This document shows positions 7,430 to 15,096 of a DNA stretch of 64,000 nucleotides, in pieces. The notes beneath the pieces were generated by a model. That model worked only from the letters and a program-made list of their open reading frames with translations. It made no database searches and was not told where the DNA came from. Positions within the stretch are counted from its first letter, which is position 1; each line of letters begins with the position of its first letter. The DNA comes from Mxb001 sp049431945 (GTDB lineage: Bacteria; Actinomycetota; Actinomycetes; S36-B12). The translations under genes were made by a program, and so were the position numbers. Where the stretch lies: positions 3,190 to 67,189 of the forward strand of contig JBMTDJ010000004.1 of assembly GCA_049431945.1 (NCBI GenBank), in the 5' to 3' direction.

Positions 7430-7873
7430 GTGAACGTGCCGCGAAGCTTCCTTGCCGTTGCCCTCGGCGGCGCGCTCGGATCGCTCGCGCGCTATGCCGC
7501 GGGCGGCGCGGCCGAAGCAATGGGCGCCGAGTCGTGGTGGGCGACATTTGTCGTCAATGTCGTGGGTTGCCTGCTCATGGGCTTGCTTGTCGCCGCCGTG
7601 CTTGACCGCCCGGAGCGCTCGCGCTCGCTGGTGTGGCGACCGTTCCTCGCGGTCGGTGTCCTCGGCGGCTTCACCACCTTCTCGGCATTCGCCGGTGACG
7701 CCGTCCAGCTTGTTGAGAGCGGAGCCGCGATCGCGAGTGCGGCCTACATCGTCGGCACGCTCGTCATCACCCTTGCCGCGCTACGCCTCGGGCTCGCGCT
7801 CGGACGCGACCGACGGGGGCGGCCCGGCCGACCCGCCGGGCCGACCCCGGATCGCGAAGGCAGGACACCGTGA
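7430..7873 (+). CDS. crcB: Fluoride channel CrcB/Fluc, subunit 1
   Basis: 147 residues with the CrcB signatures GGALGSLARYAAGG (N-terminal), TFVVNVVGCLLMGLLVA (the pore Asn in FVVNVVG) and GVLGGFTTFSAFAGD (the phenylalanine-box and Thr-rich helix break). The protein has four membrane helices and a 20-residue basic Arg/Pro-rich tail. Fluc proteins are dual-topology dimers that let fluoride leave the cell. Two crcB genes in tandem usually mean a heterodimer of oppositely oriented subunits. The GTG start is directly after the permease gene. Confidence 0.92.
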   Translation: MNVPRSFLAVALGGALGSLARYAAGGAAEAMGAESWWATFVVNVVGCLLMGLLVAAVLDRPERSRSLVWRPFLAVGVLGGFTTFSAFAGDAVQLVESGAAIASAAYIVGTLVITLAALRLGLALGRDRRGRPGRPAGPTPDREGRTP

Positions 7874-8220
7874 CGGCGGCTCTCCTCGTGGCGCTCGGCG
7901 GCGCGATCGGCGCCAGCGCTCGCTACGGGCTCGCATCGACGTGGAGCGCACGCTTTCCCTGGGCGATCCTCGTCGTCAATCTCGTCGGATCATTCATCCT
8001 CGGGGTCCTGCTCGTCGAGGCTCGCGACGAAATCCTGCTCTTCCTCGGCGTGGGCTTTTGCGGGGCCCTCACCACCTTCTCCACATTCATCCTCGACACC
8101 TTCGCGCTCGTGCGGGAAGGTCGGCCCGGCATCGCGGGCGTCAACGTCGTCCTGTCGATGTCGGGGAGCATCGCGTCGCTTGCCCTCGGCCTGCTCGTGG
8201 CGCGCTCGCTTCTCAGCTAG
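7870..8220 (+). CDS. crcB: Fluoride channel CrcB/Fluc, subunit 2
   Basis: 116 residues with GGAIGASARYGLAS, WAILVVNLVGSFILG and GFCGALTTFSTFILDT, the same three motifs as its neighbour. Four helices, without the basic tail of the first copy. Its GTG overlaps the preceding stop (GTGA), which fits equimolar production of a heterodimeric channel. The stop TAG is shared, as CTAG, with the stop of the convergent cyclo-ligase gene. No fluoride riboswitch is visible upstream of the pair. Confidence 0.92.
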   Translation: MTAALLVALGGAIGASARYGLASTWSARFPWAILVVNLVGSFILGVLLVEARDEILLFLGVGFCGALTTFSTFILDTFALVREGRPGIAGVNVVLSMSGSIASLALGLLVARSLLS

Positions 8221-8798
8221 CCGCGCCGCGTCGCGCAGTCGATGACGCGTGTTGGCGTGATGACGTAGTCGACGCGGCAGTCATGCGGCTCCACCGGCAC
8301 ATCGTCGATGACGTCACCATCGTCGACGATCGCGGCGACGATGGGACGAGGGTCGCTGAGTCCGGCGAGCACCCGATCGTAGAAGCCACCGCCCTTGCCG
8401 AGCCGATCGCCCGCGGGGGTCACGGCGAGCGCGGGGATGAGCAGGGCGCGAACCGGTTCAAGATCCAGGACCGGCCCGGTGGGCTCGGCGATTCCCATCG
8501 CGGAGACCTCCATGCTCTCGTCCGCCAGCACCCACTCGATCCGATCATCAGCGACGCGCGGCAGCAGGACCTCGAAGCCTCGCTCGGCGAGCATGGAGCA
8601 CAGGTCCACGGTGGGCGGCTCGGTCCCGTAGGAAGCGTACGCGGTGACCCGTCGCGGACCTGGGACCTGCTGGAGGAGGTCCCAGGATCGCTCGGCGATG
8701 AGGGTGCCGTCGGGTCGCGGCGCTGACCGGCGTCGGGCCCGAGCCGTGGCGCGCGCCGCTGCCTTGACCGCGGATGGACCGGTGTCGAGGGTGCTCAT
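8217..8798 (-). CDS. 5-formyltetrahydrofolate cyclo-ligase
   Basis: 193 residues. The enzyme uses ATP to convert 5-formyl-THF to 5,10-methenyl-THF and so recycles a storage folate. Recognisable parts are ARATARARRRS at the N-terminus, YGTEPPTV, the PALAVTPAGDRLGKGGGFYDRVLAG nucleotide and product loop (about 122-146) and the C-terminal DVPVEPHDCRVDYVITPTRVI. It is divergent from galU, an arrangement conserved in actinobacteria. A -10-like GAGAAT lies 6 nt before the ATG. Confidence 0.93.
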   Translation of the reverse strand: MSTLDTGPSAVKAAARATARARRRSAPRPDGTLIAERSWDLLQQVPGPRRVTAYASYGTEPPTVDLCSMLAERGFEVLLPRVADDRIEWVLADESMEVSAMGIAEPTGPVLDLEPVRALLIPALAVTPAGDRLGKGGGFYDRVLAGLSDPRPIVAAIVDDGDVIDDVPVEPHDCRVDYVITPTRVIDCATRRG

Positions 8799-8811
8799 CC
8801 CGGCATTCTCC

Positions 8812-8817
8812 TAGGGT
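8812..8817 (+). promoter_or_regulatory. -10 box of galU (leaderless)
   Basis: TAGGGT, 6 nt before the galU ATG at 8824. There is no Shine-Dalgarno in the gap. Confidence 0.5.
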
Positions 8818-8823
8818 GTCCCC

Positions 8824-9699
8824 ATGCGCGTGACAACGGCGGTCATCCCCGCGGCCGGGTTGGGCACACGGTTCCTGCCCGCCACCAAGGCGACGCCCAA
8901 GGAGATGCTGCCTGTGGTCGACAAGCCGGCCATCCAGTACGTCGTCGAGGAGGCCGTCGCCGCAGGGCTCGACGACATCCTCTTCGTCACCGGCCGTAGC
9001 AAGCGGCCGTTGGAGGACCACTTCGATCGCAACCTCGAACTGGAGTCGGCACTCGAGGCCAAGGGAGATGTGGATCGGCTGCGCAGCGTGACGGCCTCCA
9101 ATGACCTCGCGCGCATCCACTACGTGCGTCAAGGAGACGCACTCGGTCTGGGGCACGCGGTGCACGTGGCCGAGCAGCACGTCGGTGACCAGCCTTTCGC
9201 GGTCCTGCTCGGCGATGACCTGATCGATCCACGTGACCCCGTGCTGCGCCACATGATCGACGTGCGCGAGCGCCTAGGCGGGTCCGTCCTGTGCCTCATG
9301 GAAGTGCCGCGTGAGCAGATCTCGCTGTACGGGTGCGCGGCCGTGGAGCCGTCCGACGCCGACGGAGTGGTGCGCGTGATGGACCTGGTCGAGAAGCCCG
9401 ACGTCGCCGCGGCTCCGAGTTCGCTCGCCGTTATCGGCCGCTACATCCTGGATCCTGAGATCTTCTCCGTACTTGAGCGCACCCCCCCGGGGCGCGGTGG
9501 TGAAATTCAACTCACCGATGCCCTGCGCGAACTCGCGCTCGCCGGCCGCGTCCACGGTGTGCTCTTCCGCGGCCGCCGCTACGACACAGGTGATCGGCTG
9601 TCATATCTCCAGGCGGTGATCCGCCTCGCATTGGAGCGCGAGGACCTCGGTCCTGCGCTGCGGGCCTGGCTTCCCGGGGCACTCGAGAGCGAGGGATGA
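8824..9699 (+). CDS. galU: UTP-glucose-1-phosphate uridylyltransferase GalU
   Basis: 291 residues. The N-terminal IPAAGLGTRFLPATKATPKEMLPVVDKPAIQYVVEEA is the nucleotide-binding signature of GalU, which makes UDP-glucose for glycogen, trehalose and cell-wall glycans. VLLGDDLID (about 129-137) holds the metal-binding Asp, LVEKPD is conserved, and GRGGEIQLTDALRELA (about 222-238) closes the active site. The order galU-glp-moaC is close-packed, with only 1 bp before glp. Confidence 0.96.
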   Translation: MRVTTAVIPAAGLGTRFLPATKATPKEMLPVVDKPAIQYVVEEAVAAGLDDILFVTGRSKRPLEDHFDRNLELESALEAKGDVDRLRSVTASNDLARIHYVRQGDALGLGHAVHVAEQHVGDQPFAVLLGDDLIDPRDPVLRHMIDVRERLGGSVLCLMEVPREQISLYGCAAVEPSDADGVVRVMDLVEKPDVAAAPSSLAVIGRYILDPEIFSVLERTPPGRGGEIQLTDALRELALAGRVHGVLFRGRRYDTGDRLSYLQAVIRLALEREDLGPALRAWLPGALESEG

Positions 9700-9700
9700 C

Positions 9701-10918
9701 ATGAGATCGGTCGAGGATCACCAGCGCATCGTGCTGGGCGATGCCCGTCCCTTGCCGACTGAGCGCGTGCCGCTGCTCGGCGCGGAGGGTCTCGTGCTGG
9801 CCGAGGCCGTGTCGGCCGCCTGGCCACTGCCCGCGTTCGACAACAGTTCCATGGACGGGTACGCCGTGCGAGCGGCCGATGTTGCAGGTGCAAGCGACGG
9901 CACTCCCGTGCGCCTGCCCGTGCATGGTGATCTGGCGGCGGGTCAGGAATCGATTGACAGCCTCGATCCCGGCACTGCGGTGCGGATCATGACGGGGGCT
10001 CCCGTTCCCACGGGCGCGGACGCCGTTGTCCCGGTGGAGTGGACCGACGCGGCCACGGACGTCGTCGCGATCAACCAGGTCCCGGATGCCGGCGCCCATA
10101 TCCGTCGCCGCGGGGAGGACGTCGCCGCGGGCGCGGTCGTTCTCGAGCCTGGGACACCCATCAATGCACGAGTGATCGCCATGCTCGCCGCTGTGGGCCT
10201 GCCCGACATCCCCGTGCATCGTCGTCCCCGCGTCGCCGTCATCTCCACCGGCGACGAACTCGTCGACCCTGGAGTGGCCCCCGGCCCGGGGCAGATCGTC
10301 GACTCCAACAGCTACATGCTCACGGCTGCAGTCCGCGAGGCCGGGGCGGAGGGCGTGCGCATCGGCCCGGTGCCGGACGATGAGGAGACCCTCGAGGCGA
10401 TCCTGCGCGAGGAGGCCGCGCGCAGCGACCTCATCCTCACGTCGGGAGGCGTGAGCATGGGGGCGTACGACACAGTGAAATCGGTGCTCACGCGCATGGG
10501 AGGGGTGGACTTCGTCAAGGTCGCCATGCAGCCGGGGATGCCCCAGGGCTCAGGTAGCGTCGGCACGACGCCGATCGTGACGCTGCCCGGCAACCCGGTC
10601 AGTTCGTACGTGTCCTTCGAAGTGTTCGTCAGGCCCCTGATCCGTCGAATGCTCGGCCACGTCGTGATTGAGCGCCCTCGCCTCCACGCCATCTGCGCGC
10701 GAGAGTTCGGCTCTCCACCAGGCAAGACCCAGTTCGCCCGCGTGAGACTCGACCTCCGCGATGGACTGCTCATGGCCGAACCGGAGGGTGGCCAAGGCTC
10801 GCACATCATCGGTGGGCTCTCGCGCGCCGACGGCCTTGCCGTCGTTCCCGCCGCCACGGATCGCGTGCACGTGAGTGACGAGCTCGTGGTCTGGGATCTT
10901 CGCGGAGGGATGCAATGA
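9701..10918 (+). CDS. glp: Molybdopterin molybdenumtransferase (MoeA/Glp)
   Basis: 405 residues, full length for MoeA. Domain order is the N-terminal SMDGYAVRAADV linker region (about 51-62), a beta-rich insert with IMTGAPVPTGADAVVPVE, the MoCF-binding domain with ISTGDELVDPG and SGGVSMGAYDTVK (about 249-261), and the C-terminal domain after LPGNPVSSYVSFEVFVRP. It inserts molybdate into adenylated molybdopterin, the last step before Moco. It overlaps moaC by 4 bp (ATGA), so both are made from one message. Confidence 0.94.
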   Translation: MRSVEDHQRIVLGDARPLPTERVPLLGAEGLVLAEAVSAAWPLPAFDNSSMDGYAVRAADVAGASDGTPVRLPVHGDLAAGQESIDSLDPGTAVRIMTGAPVPTGADAVVPVEWTDAATDVVAINQVPDAGAHIRRRGEDVAAGAVVLEPGTPINARVIAMLAAVGLPDIPVHRRPRVAVISTGDELVDPGVAPGPGQIVDSNSYMLTAAVREAGAEGVRIGPVPDDEETLEAILREEAARSDLILTSGGVSMGAYDTVKSVLTRMGGVDFVKVAMQPGMPQGSGSVGTTPIVTLPGNPVSSYVSFEVFVRPLIRRMLGHVVIERPRLHAICAREFGSPPGKTQFARVRLDLRDGLLMAEPEGGQGSHIIGGLSRADGLAVVPAATDRVHVSDELVVWDLRGGMQ

Positions 10919-11391
10919 GCGGAGAGTTCACGCACCTCGATGCCCGCGGTGCCGCGCGCATGGTCGATGTGAGCGGCAAGGACGTCACCGTACGCACGGC
11001 GACGGCATCGGGCCGGGTCGTCGTCTCCCCGGAGGTGATCGCACTCCTGCGCGGTGCCGGCGTTCCCAAGGGGGACGCCCTTGCGGTAGCCCGCATCGCG
11101 GGTATCCAGGCGGCGAAGCGCACACCCGAGCTCGTCCCCCTATGCCATCCCCTTGCCATCCACGGAGTCGATGTCTCCCTCGAGGTCGAGGACACCGAGG
11201 TGTCCATCGTGGCGACGGTCCGAACGGCTGATCGCACGGGAGTCGAGATGGAGGCCCTCACGTGCGTTGCCGTGGCAGGACTCGCCCTCATCGACATGGT
11301 GAAGGCCGTCGATCCTGCCGCGGTCATCTGCGACGTCCGCCTGGACGAGAAGACCGGAGGCAAGCGCGGACACTGGGTGCGGCCGTCGTGA
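10915..11391 (+). CDS. moaC: Cyclic pyranopterin monophosphate synthase MoaC
   Basis: 158 residues. RMVDVSGKDVTVRTA, AGIQAAKRTPELVPLCHPL and TGVEMEALTCVAVAGLALIDMVKAVD contain the conserved His/Lys active-site residues of MoaC, which with MoaA turns GTP into cPMP, the first stage of molybdenum cofactor synthesis. No moaA, moaE or moaD lies in the window, so the rest of the pathway must be elsewhere. Its stop overlaps the GTG of the acetyltransferase gene. Confidence 0.96.
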   Translation: MSGEFTHLDARGAARMVDVSGKDVTVRTATASGRVVVSPEVIALLRGAGVPKGDALAVARIAGIQAAKRTPELVPLCHPLAIHGVDVSLEVEDTEVSIVATVRTADRTGVEMEALTCVAVAGLALIDMVKAVDPAAVICDVRLDEKTGGKRGHWVRPS

Positions 11392-12038
11392 CGAAGGGGT
11401 GGCCGGCGCGACTGCGTGAGGGACGCGTGGAGTTGCGGCCGCTGCGACTTCGGGATGCCTCCGCGTGGCGTGAGGTGCGCACGCGCAATGCGCGATGGCT
11501 GCGTCGGTGGGAGGCCACCCTGCCCCTGTCGGAGCACGATGCCCCGACGACGTACGCAGCCATGGTGCGCCGGCTGCGTGCCGAGGCGCGCGAAGGCAGG
11601 AGCCTGCCCTTCGCGCTCGTCGTCGACAGCGCGTTCGCCGGACAGGTGACCGTCGGAGGGATTTCCCGCGGCTCGCTACTGAGCGCGTACGTCGGATACT
11701 GGATCGATGAGCGCTTCGCGGGCCAGGGAATCATGCCGACGGCTGTCGCGATGACCACGGACCACTGCTTCCGCGATGTCGGTCTGCATCGAGTGGAGAT
11801 CAACATCCGACCCGAGAACGCCGCATCGCTGCGTGTCGTCGACAAACTCGGCTTCCGGCAGGAGGGGACCCGGGAGAGATACCTCCACATCGACGGCGAC
11901 TGGCGCGATCACCTCACCTTCGCCCTGTGCGCCGACGACGTGCCCGAGGGCCTTCTGGCGCGGTGGCGTGCATCGCTCGTGGCAGCGGGCCACGCGGCCC
12001 GGGTGCATCCGGATGGAGCCGGGGGACCGAGCGCCTAG
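11388..12038 (+). CDS. GNAT acetyltransferase (RimJ/RimL-like)
   Basis: 216 residues from the GTG that overlaps the moaC stop (GTGA). VELRPLRLRDASAW, YWIDERFAGQGIMPTAVAMTTDHCF (the acetyl-CoA pyrophosphate loop, R-F-A-G-Q-G-I) and HRVEINIRPENAASLRVVDKLGFRQEG are the standard motifs of the RimJ/RimL branch, which acetylates protein N-termini or amino compounds. In M. tuberculosis rimJ follows moeA1 at the same place. The specific substrate is unproven. Confidence 0.88.
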   Translation: MTKGWPARLREGRVELRPLRLRDASAWREVRTRNARWLRRWEATLPLSEHDAPTTYAAMVRRLRAEAREGRSLPFALVVDSAFAGQVTVGGISRGSLLSAYVGYWIDERFAGQGIMPTAVAMTTDHCFRDVGLHRVEINIRPENAASLRVVDKLGFRQEGTRERYLHIDGDWRDHLTFALCADDVPEGLLARWRASLVAAGHAARVHPDGAGGPSA

Positions 12039-12119
12039 ATCGATGACGGCATTCGCGGCAAGGCCGCGACACGCCCACGGTCGACGGGCCAGATCCCGCA
12101 CTCTTGGCCCTTGTCCACC

Positions 12120-12125
12120 TAACGT
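12120..12125 (+). promoter_or_regulatory. -10 box of sepX (leaderless)
   Basis: TAACGT, 8 nt before the GTG at 12134. It favours that GTG over an upstream TTG at 12104 as the start. Confidence 0.4.
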
Positions 12126-12133
12126 TCATTGAT

Positions 12134-12652
12134 GTGACGGGTCTGATCTATGTGGCGATCATCGCACTGTGGGCCGCCGTCCTGATCCCCATGTGGCTGC
12201 GCCGGCACGACGACGACCAGGCGCGCCGCGTCGAAAGGCATCGCGTGGCCATGGGCACCCTGGCTCGGATAGCTCGGGATCCCGAGGAGGTGCAGTCCGT
12301 CGCCGCCCGGCGTCGCCGTGTCATCGTTGCCGCGACGGCCACGATCGGCGCACTGGGCAGCGCCGCCTGGGTCGCCGGGCTCGTCCCAGGCCTTGTCGCG
12401 GGACTGGCCTGGCTTCCCCTCGTCGTCTTCCTCCCGGCAGTGATTCTGTCCGAGCGTCGTGCAGCGCGAGTAACTGCCGAACGAGCACTTGAGGAGCGGC
12501 GCGAACGGCGCGTCGCGCGGGCTCACCGCGGCACGAATGATCTCGCCGACCACAGCACCGACAATCGCGAGTTGTCGGACGCGCGCGAGGTTGTCGCACC
12601 CCCGCGCGTACACGATGTGCCGTGGGACGAGGTCTTCGATCAGACAGCCTGA
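12134..12652 (+). CDS. sepX: Divisome protein SepX/GlpR
   Basis: 172 residues. The N-terminus VTGLIYVAIIALWAAVLIPMWLRRHDDDQ is a single membrane helix followed by a cytoplasmic, Arg-rich region, the signature of actinobacterial SepX/GlpR. A second pair of hydrophobic stretches lies at about 63-107. SepX stabilises FtsZ ladders and septa in Streptomyces. The gene lies at its usual site after the acetyltransferase. The GTG start was chosen because homologues begin just before the GLIY segment and a -10 box sits 8 nt upstream. Confidence 0.8.
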   Translation: MTGLIYVAIIALWAAVLIPMWLRRHDDDQARRVERHRVAMGTLARIARDPEEVQSVAARRRRVIVAATATIGALGSAAWVAGLVPGLVAGLAWLPLVVFLPAVILSERRAARVTAERALEERRERRVARAHRGTNDLADHSTDNRELSDAREVVAPPRVHDVPWDEVFDQTA

Positions 12653-12756
12653 CGGCCAGGATCTAGGGGCTACGTACGTCCCGGTGCCGCGCCGCGATGT
12701 ACGTCGGTCACCTGAGAGGTCGGACTCTGTCGTGCTGGTGTAGTGTCACGGCCTGT

Positions 12757-12791
12757 CCGAGGGGGACCTCGGCCGGTGGGGCCTTGGCCCC
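12757..12791 (+). other. Two small hairpins directly upstream of tRNA-Ala
   Basis: CCGAGG-GGGA-CCTCGG (12757-12772) and GGGGC-CTTG-GCCCC (12778-12791) follow each other and end 2 bp before the tRNA. They could terminate sepX transcription or form part of the tRNA precursor. No U-tract follows. Confidence 0.3.
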
Positions 12792-12793
12792 GC

Positions 12794-12867
12794 GGGGCTG
12801 TAGCGCAGTCCGGTAGCGCACCTCGTTCGCATCGAGGGGGTCAGGGGTTCAAATCCCCTCAGCTCCA
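12794..12867 (+). tRNA. tRNA-Ala (anticodon CGC)
   Basis: 74 nt including discriminator A; CCA is not encoded. Acceptor GGGGCTG pairs with CAGCTCC, leaving the G3:U70 pair that is the alanine identity element. The D-arm is GCGC/GCGC, the anticodon stem CCTCG/CGAGG with loop TTCGCAT, and the T-arm AGGGG/CCCCT with loop TTCAAAT. It reads GCG codons, common in this GC-rich genome. Confidence 0.95.
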
Positions 12868-12874
12868 CATCCGC

Positions 12875-12893
12875 CACGGCCCTCGGGCCCGTG
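12875..12893 (+). terminator. Hairpin after tRNA-Ala
   Basis: CACGG-CCC pairs with GGG-C-CCGTG, with one bulged C and a 2-nt loop, starting 8 nt after the tRNA. A short TTTT follows at 12907-12910. It is a weak intrinsic-terminator candidate. Confidence 0.3.
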
Positions 12894-12993
12894 CGCAACC
12901 TGGGAATTTTCGCAGGCGATCCCCCCTGCTCCGCGGCGTCACCGTGCATCGCTCGCGGGCTCCACCTACGGTAGGTCGCCGAGGAGGTAGGTC

Positions 12994-13470
12994 ATGAGCC
13001 TGAAGTCACGGAGCGTGGGCGCGGCCCTCGCCGCTGCCGGAGTAGTGGCGAGTGCGTCGCTGCTGGCGCCGACAGCGGCCGCCGACGGCCCCGTGGCTGC
13101 GTGCCACTGGATCAACGGCGAGTATTACCAGACCTACAGTTGCGACGAGCCGACCGATGGCGTGGACACGCTCGACATCGTGGACTGCTGGAAGCTCCCG
13201 GTGTCCGATCGCAGCTTTGCGCAGGTGAAGACCACCGATGGCTGGTCGCGGTCGGCGGAGGTGACTGTCAAGGTCAGGGGCAGCAGGGGCTGTCCGGAGG
13301 GCTACCCGTATCGCACGGTGGTCTCGATTCCCGGATCCATGCTCGAGGAGATGGTCCCCACGCGCGTGCAACTCGTCATGCCGCGGACATCCGTGTCCAA
13401 GCGGATGAAGGAGACCTACGTCGCGTGCCTCATGCCCGAGGGCTCCCTCGATTGGTGCCCGCGCCGGTAG
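12994..13470 (+). CDS. Small secreted cysteine-rich protein, unknown function
   Basis: 158 residues with a clear Sec signal peptide: basic MSLKSRSVG, a hydrophobic core AALAAAGVVASASLLA, and likely cleavage after TAAA (about residue 30). The mature part has six cysteines (AACHW, YSCDE, VDCWK, RGCPE, VACLM and DWCPR), which would allow three disulfides. No catalytic motif or known family is recognised. A good Shine-Dalgarno (GAGGAGGT) precedes the ATG. It stands alone between tRNA-Ala and the convergent pmt gene. Confidence 0.75.
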   Translation: MSLKSRSVGAALAAAGVVASASLLAPTAAADGPVAACHWINGEYYQTYSCDEPTDGVDTLDIVDCWKLPVSDRSFAQVKTTDGWSRSAEVTVKVRGSRGCPEGYPYRTVVSIPGSMLEEMVPTRVQLVMPRTSVSKRMKETYVACLMPEGSLDWCPRR

Positions 13471-13483
13471 GTGCGTCGGCGCC

Positions 13484-15058
13484 CTAGATCCAGGTCGGCA
13501 TCCACATGCGCCACGTCCACTGCGTGTAGGGGATGACCTCCGCGGTCCAGACCGGGTAGAACCACCATGCCGCGACGACGACCATGAGCATGATGCCTGC
13601 CGCGACCCATGTGCCCGCCCTGCGGCGCTCCGCGCTGGCGTCCGGAGTCCCGACGAGGGCGCCGATCATCATGGCGAGCGCCATGGCGATGTACGGCAGG
13701 AATACGACCGAGTAGAACGAGAAGATCGTCCGGTCCAGGTACAGCAGCCATGGCGCCCAGCCGGCAAGCACGGCGAGGAGGACCGCTCCGGACCGCCAGT
13801 CGCGACGGGCGATCCATCGCCAGATGAGATAGAGCAAGGCGATCGACCCGATCCACCAGATGACCGGATTGCCCAGGGCGAGGACCTCCGCGGCACATGA
13901 GTCGGCTGTGCAACCGGACTCGCCACCTTCCAGGCTCGACCAGTAGAACGACGTGGGCCGGGTCTGGACGAACCAACTGAGCGGATTCGACTGGTAGGAG
14001 TGGTCCCCGGTGAGCCCGACGTGGAAGTTCCACGCCTGCGAGTGGTAATTCCACAGGGCTCGCAGTGCGGCCGGTATCGGCGAGGGATCGTCGTCCGCCC
14101 ACTGGCGCCCCCAGCCACCGCTCGTGAGGAGCCAGCCGGACCAGCTCACCAGGTAGGTCACGGCCGCGGTGCCGACCATGGCGACAAAGGCGATCGGTGC
14201 GCTGCGCAGGAGTGACACCGACCACGGCCGAGCCACGCCGAGGCGCCGGCGCAGGGAGACATCCCAGATGACGGTGAGCAGCCCGAAGGCGGCCAGGTAC
14301 CACAGCCCCGACCACTTCACGGCGCAGGCGAGGCCGAGGGCCAGGCCCGCTGCCCATCGCCACGGCCGCGGCCCCAGCGCCGGACCCCACGCGTCGAGGG
14401 TGCCAGGCGGATGAGTCACGAGGCGTTTTCGCACCTGGTCTCGGTCGATCAGCAGGCAGCCGAATGCGGCGAGCACCGTGAAGGAGAGCACCATGTCGAG
14501 CACCGCTGTCCGGCTGGTGACCAGGTGCATTCCGTCGAGTGCGACGAGTACGCCGGTGACGATGCCGACCAGGTCTGATCGTGTGAGTCGACGTGCGATG
14601 CGAGCCGCCATGAGAATAGACAAGGTGCCAAGGACGGCTACGGCGAATCTCCAGCCGAAGGGTGTCACGCCGAAGAGCCATTCGCCGCTCGCGATGACCC
14701 ACTTCCCGAAGGGTGGATGCACGACGAACGCGGGGTCGTCCTTGAAGACGTCGATCGTGCGCCAGTTGCCGTCAGAGGCCAGGATGAGCTCGTTGGCGCT
14801 GTCGTCGAACTGTTGCTCGTGCCCATAGCGGAGCAGCGCAAGTGCGTCCTTGGCGTAGTAGACCTCGTCGAAGGCGAAAGCACTCGGGCGCCCGAGATTG
14901 ACGAAGCGCAGCAGCCCTCCGACGACCATCACGGCGAGCGGCCCGATCCAGCCCCGCCATCCGAAGGAGGGCATGGGGGTCCAGCCTGACCCGGGCCAGA
15001 GCGACGGCTTGGCCGATGTGGCCGTCGACGCTCTTGGGAGGGCGGTGGGCGCGGACAT
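13484..15058 (-). CDS. pmt: Dolichyl-phosphate-mannose-protein mannosyltransferase (Pmt, GT39)
   Basis: 524 residues with many membrane helices. FAFDEVYYAKDALALLRYG (about 57-75) contains the catalytic Asp-Glu pair of GT39 enzymes, followed in the same external loop by VVHPPFGKWVIA. The C-terminal half has PMT 4TMC-type segments (AVLLAVLAGWAPWLLYLDRTIFSFYSVVFLPYIA). Bacterial Pmt uses polyprenyl-phosphate-mannose to O-mannosylate exported proteins. It is divergent from rsmI, as in M. tuberculosis (Rv1002c/Rv1003). A -10 box TACGAT is 6 nt before the ATG. Confidence 0.92.
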   Translation of the reverse strand: MSAPTALPRASTATSAKPSLWPGSGWTPMPSFGWRGWIGPLAVMVVGGLLRFVNLGRPSAFAFDEVYYAKDALALLRYGHEQQFDDSANELILASDGNWRTIDVFKDDPAFVVHPPFGKWVIASGEWLFGVTPFGWRFAVAVLGTLSILMAARIARRLTRSDLVGIVTGVLVALDGMHLVTSRTAVLDMVLSFTVLAAFGCLLIDRDQVRKRLVTHPPGTLDAWGPALGPRPWRWAAGLALGLACAVKWSGLWYLAAFGLLTVIWDVSLRRRLGVARPWSVSLLRSAPIAFVAMVGTAAVTYLVSWSGWLLTSGGWGRQWADDDPSPIPAALRALWNYHSQAWNFHVGLTGDHSYQSNPLSWFVQTRPTSFYWSSLEGGESGCTADSCAAEVLALGNPVIWWIGSIALLYLIWRWIARRDWRSGAVLLAVLAGWAPWLLYLDRTIFSFYSVVFLPYIAMALAMMIGALVGTPDASAERRRAGTWVAAGIMLMVVVAAWWFYPVWTAEVIPYTQWTWRMWMPTWI

Positions 15059-15064
15059 CCGCCC

Positions 15065-15074
15065 ATCGTAGGTT
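15065..15074. promoter_or_regulatory. Bidirectional overlapping -10 boxes (pmt / rsmI)
   Basis: ATCGTAGGTT again fits A-N3-TA-N3-T. The minus hexamer TACGAT (15070-15065) lies 6 nt before the pmt ATG at 15058. The plus hexamer TAGGTT (15069-15074) lies 22 nt before the rsmI GTG at 15097. Confidence 0.5.
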
Positions 15075-15096
15075 CGGACCCTGCCAGGATGGGCAG

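Noticed and set aside
7430..8220. Fluoride riboswitch ahead of crcB
   Set aside because: Only 3 bp separate the permease stop from the first crcB start, leaving no room; the operon start at 5778 appears leaderless.
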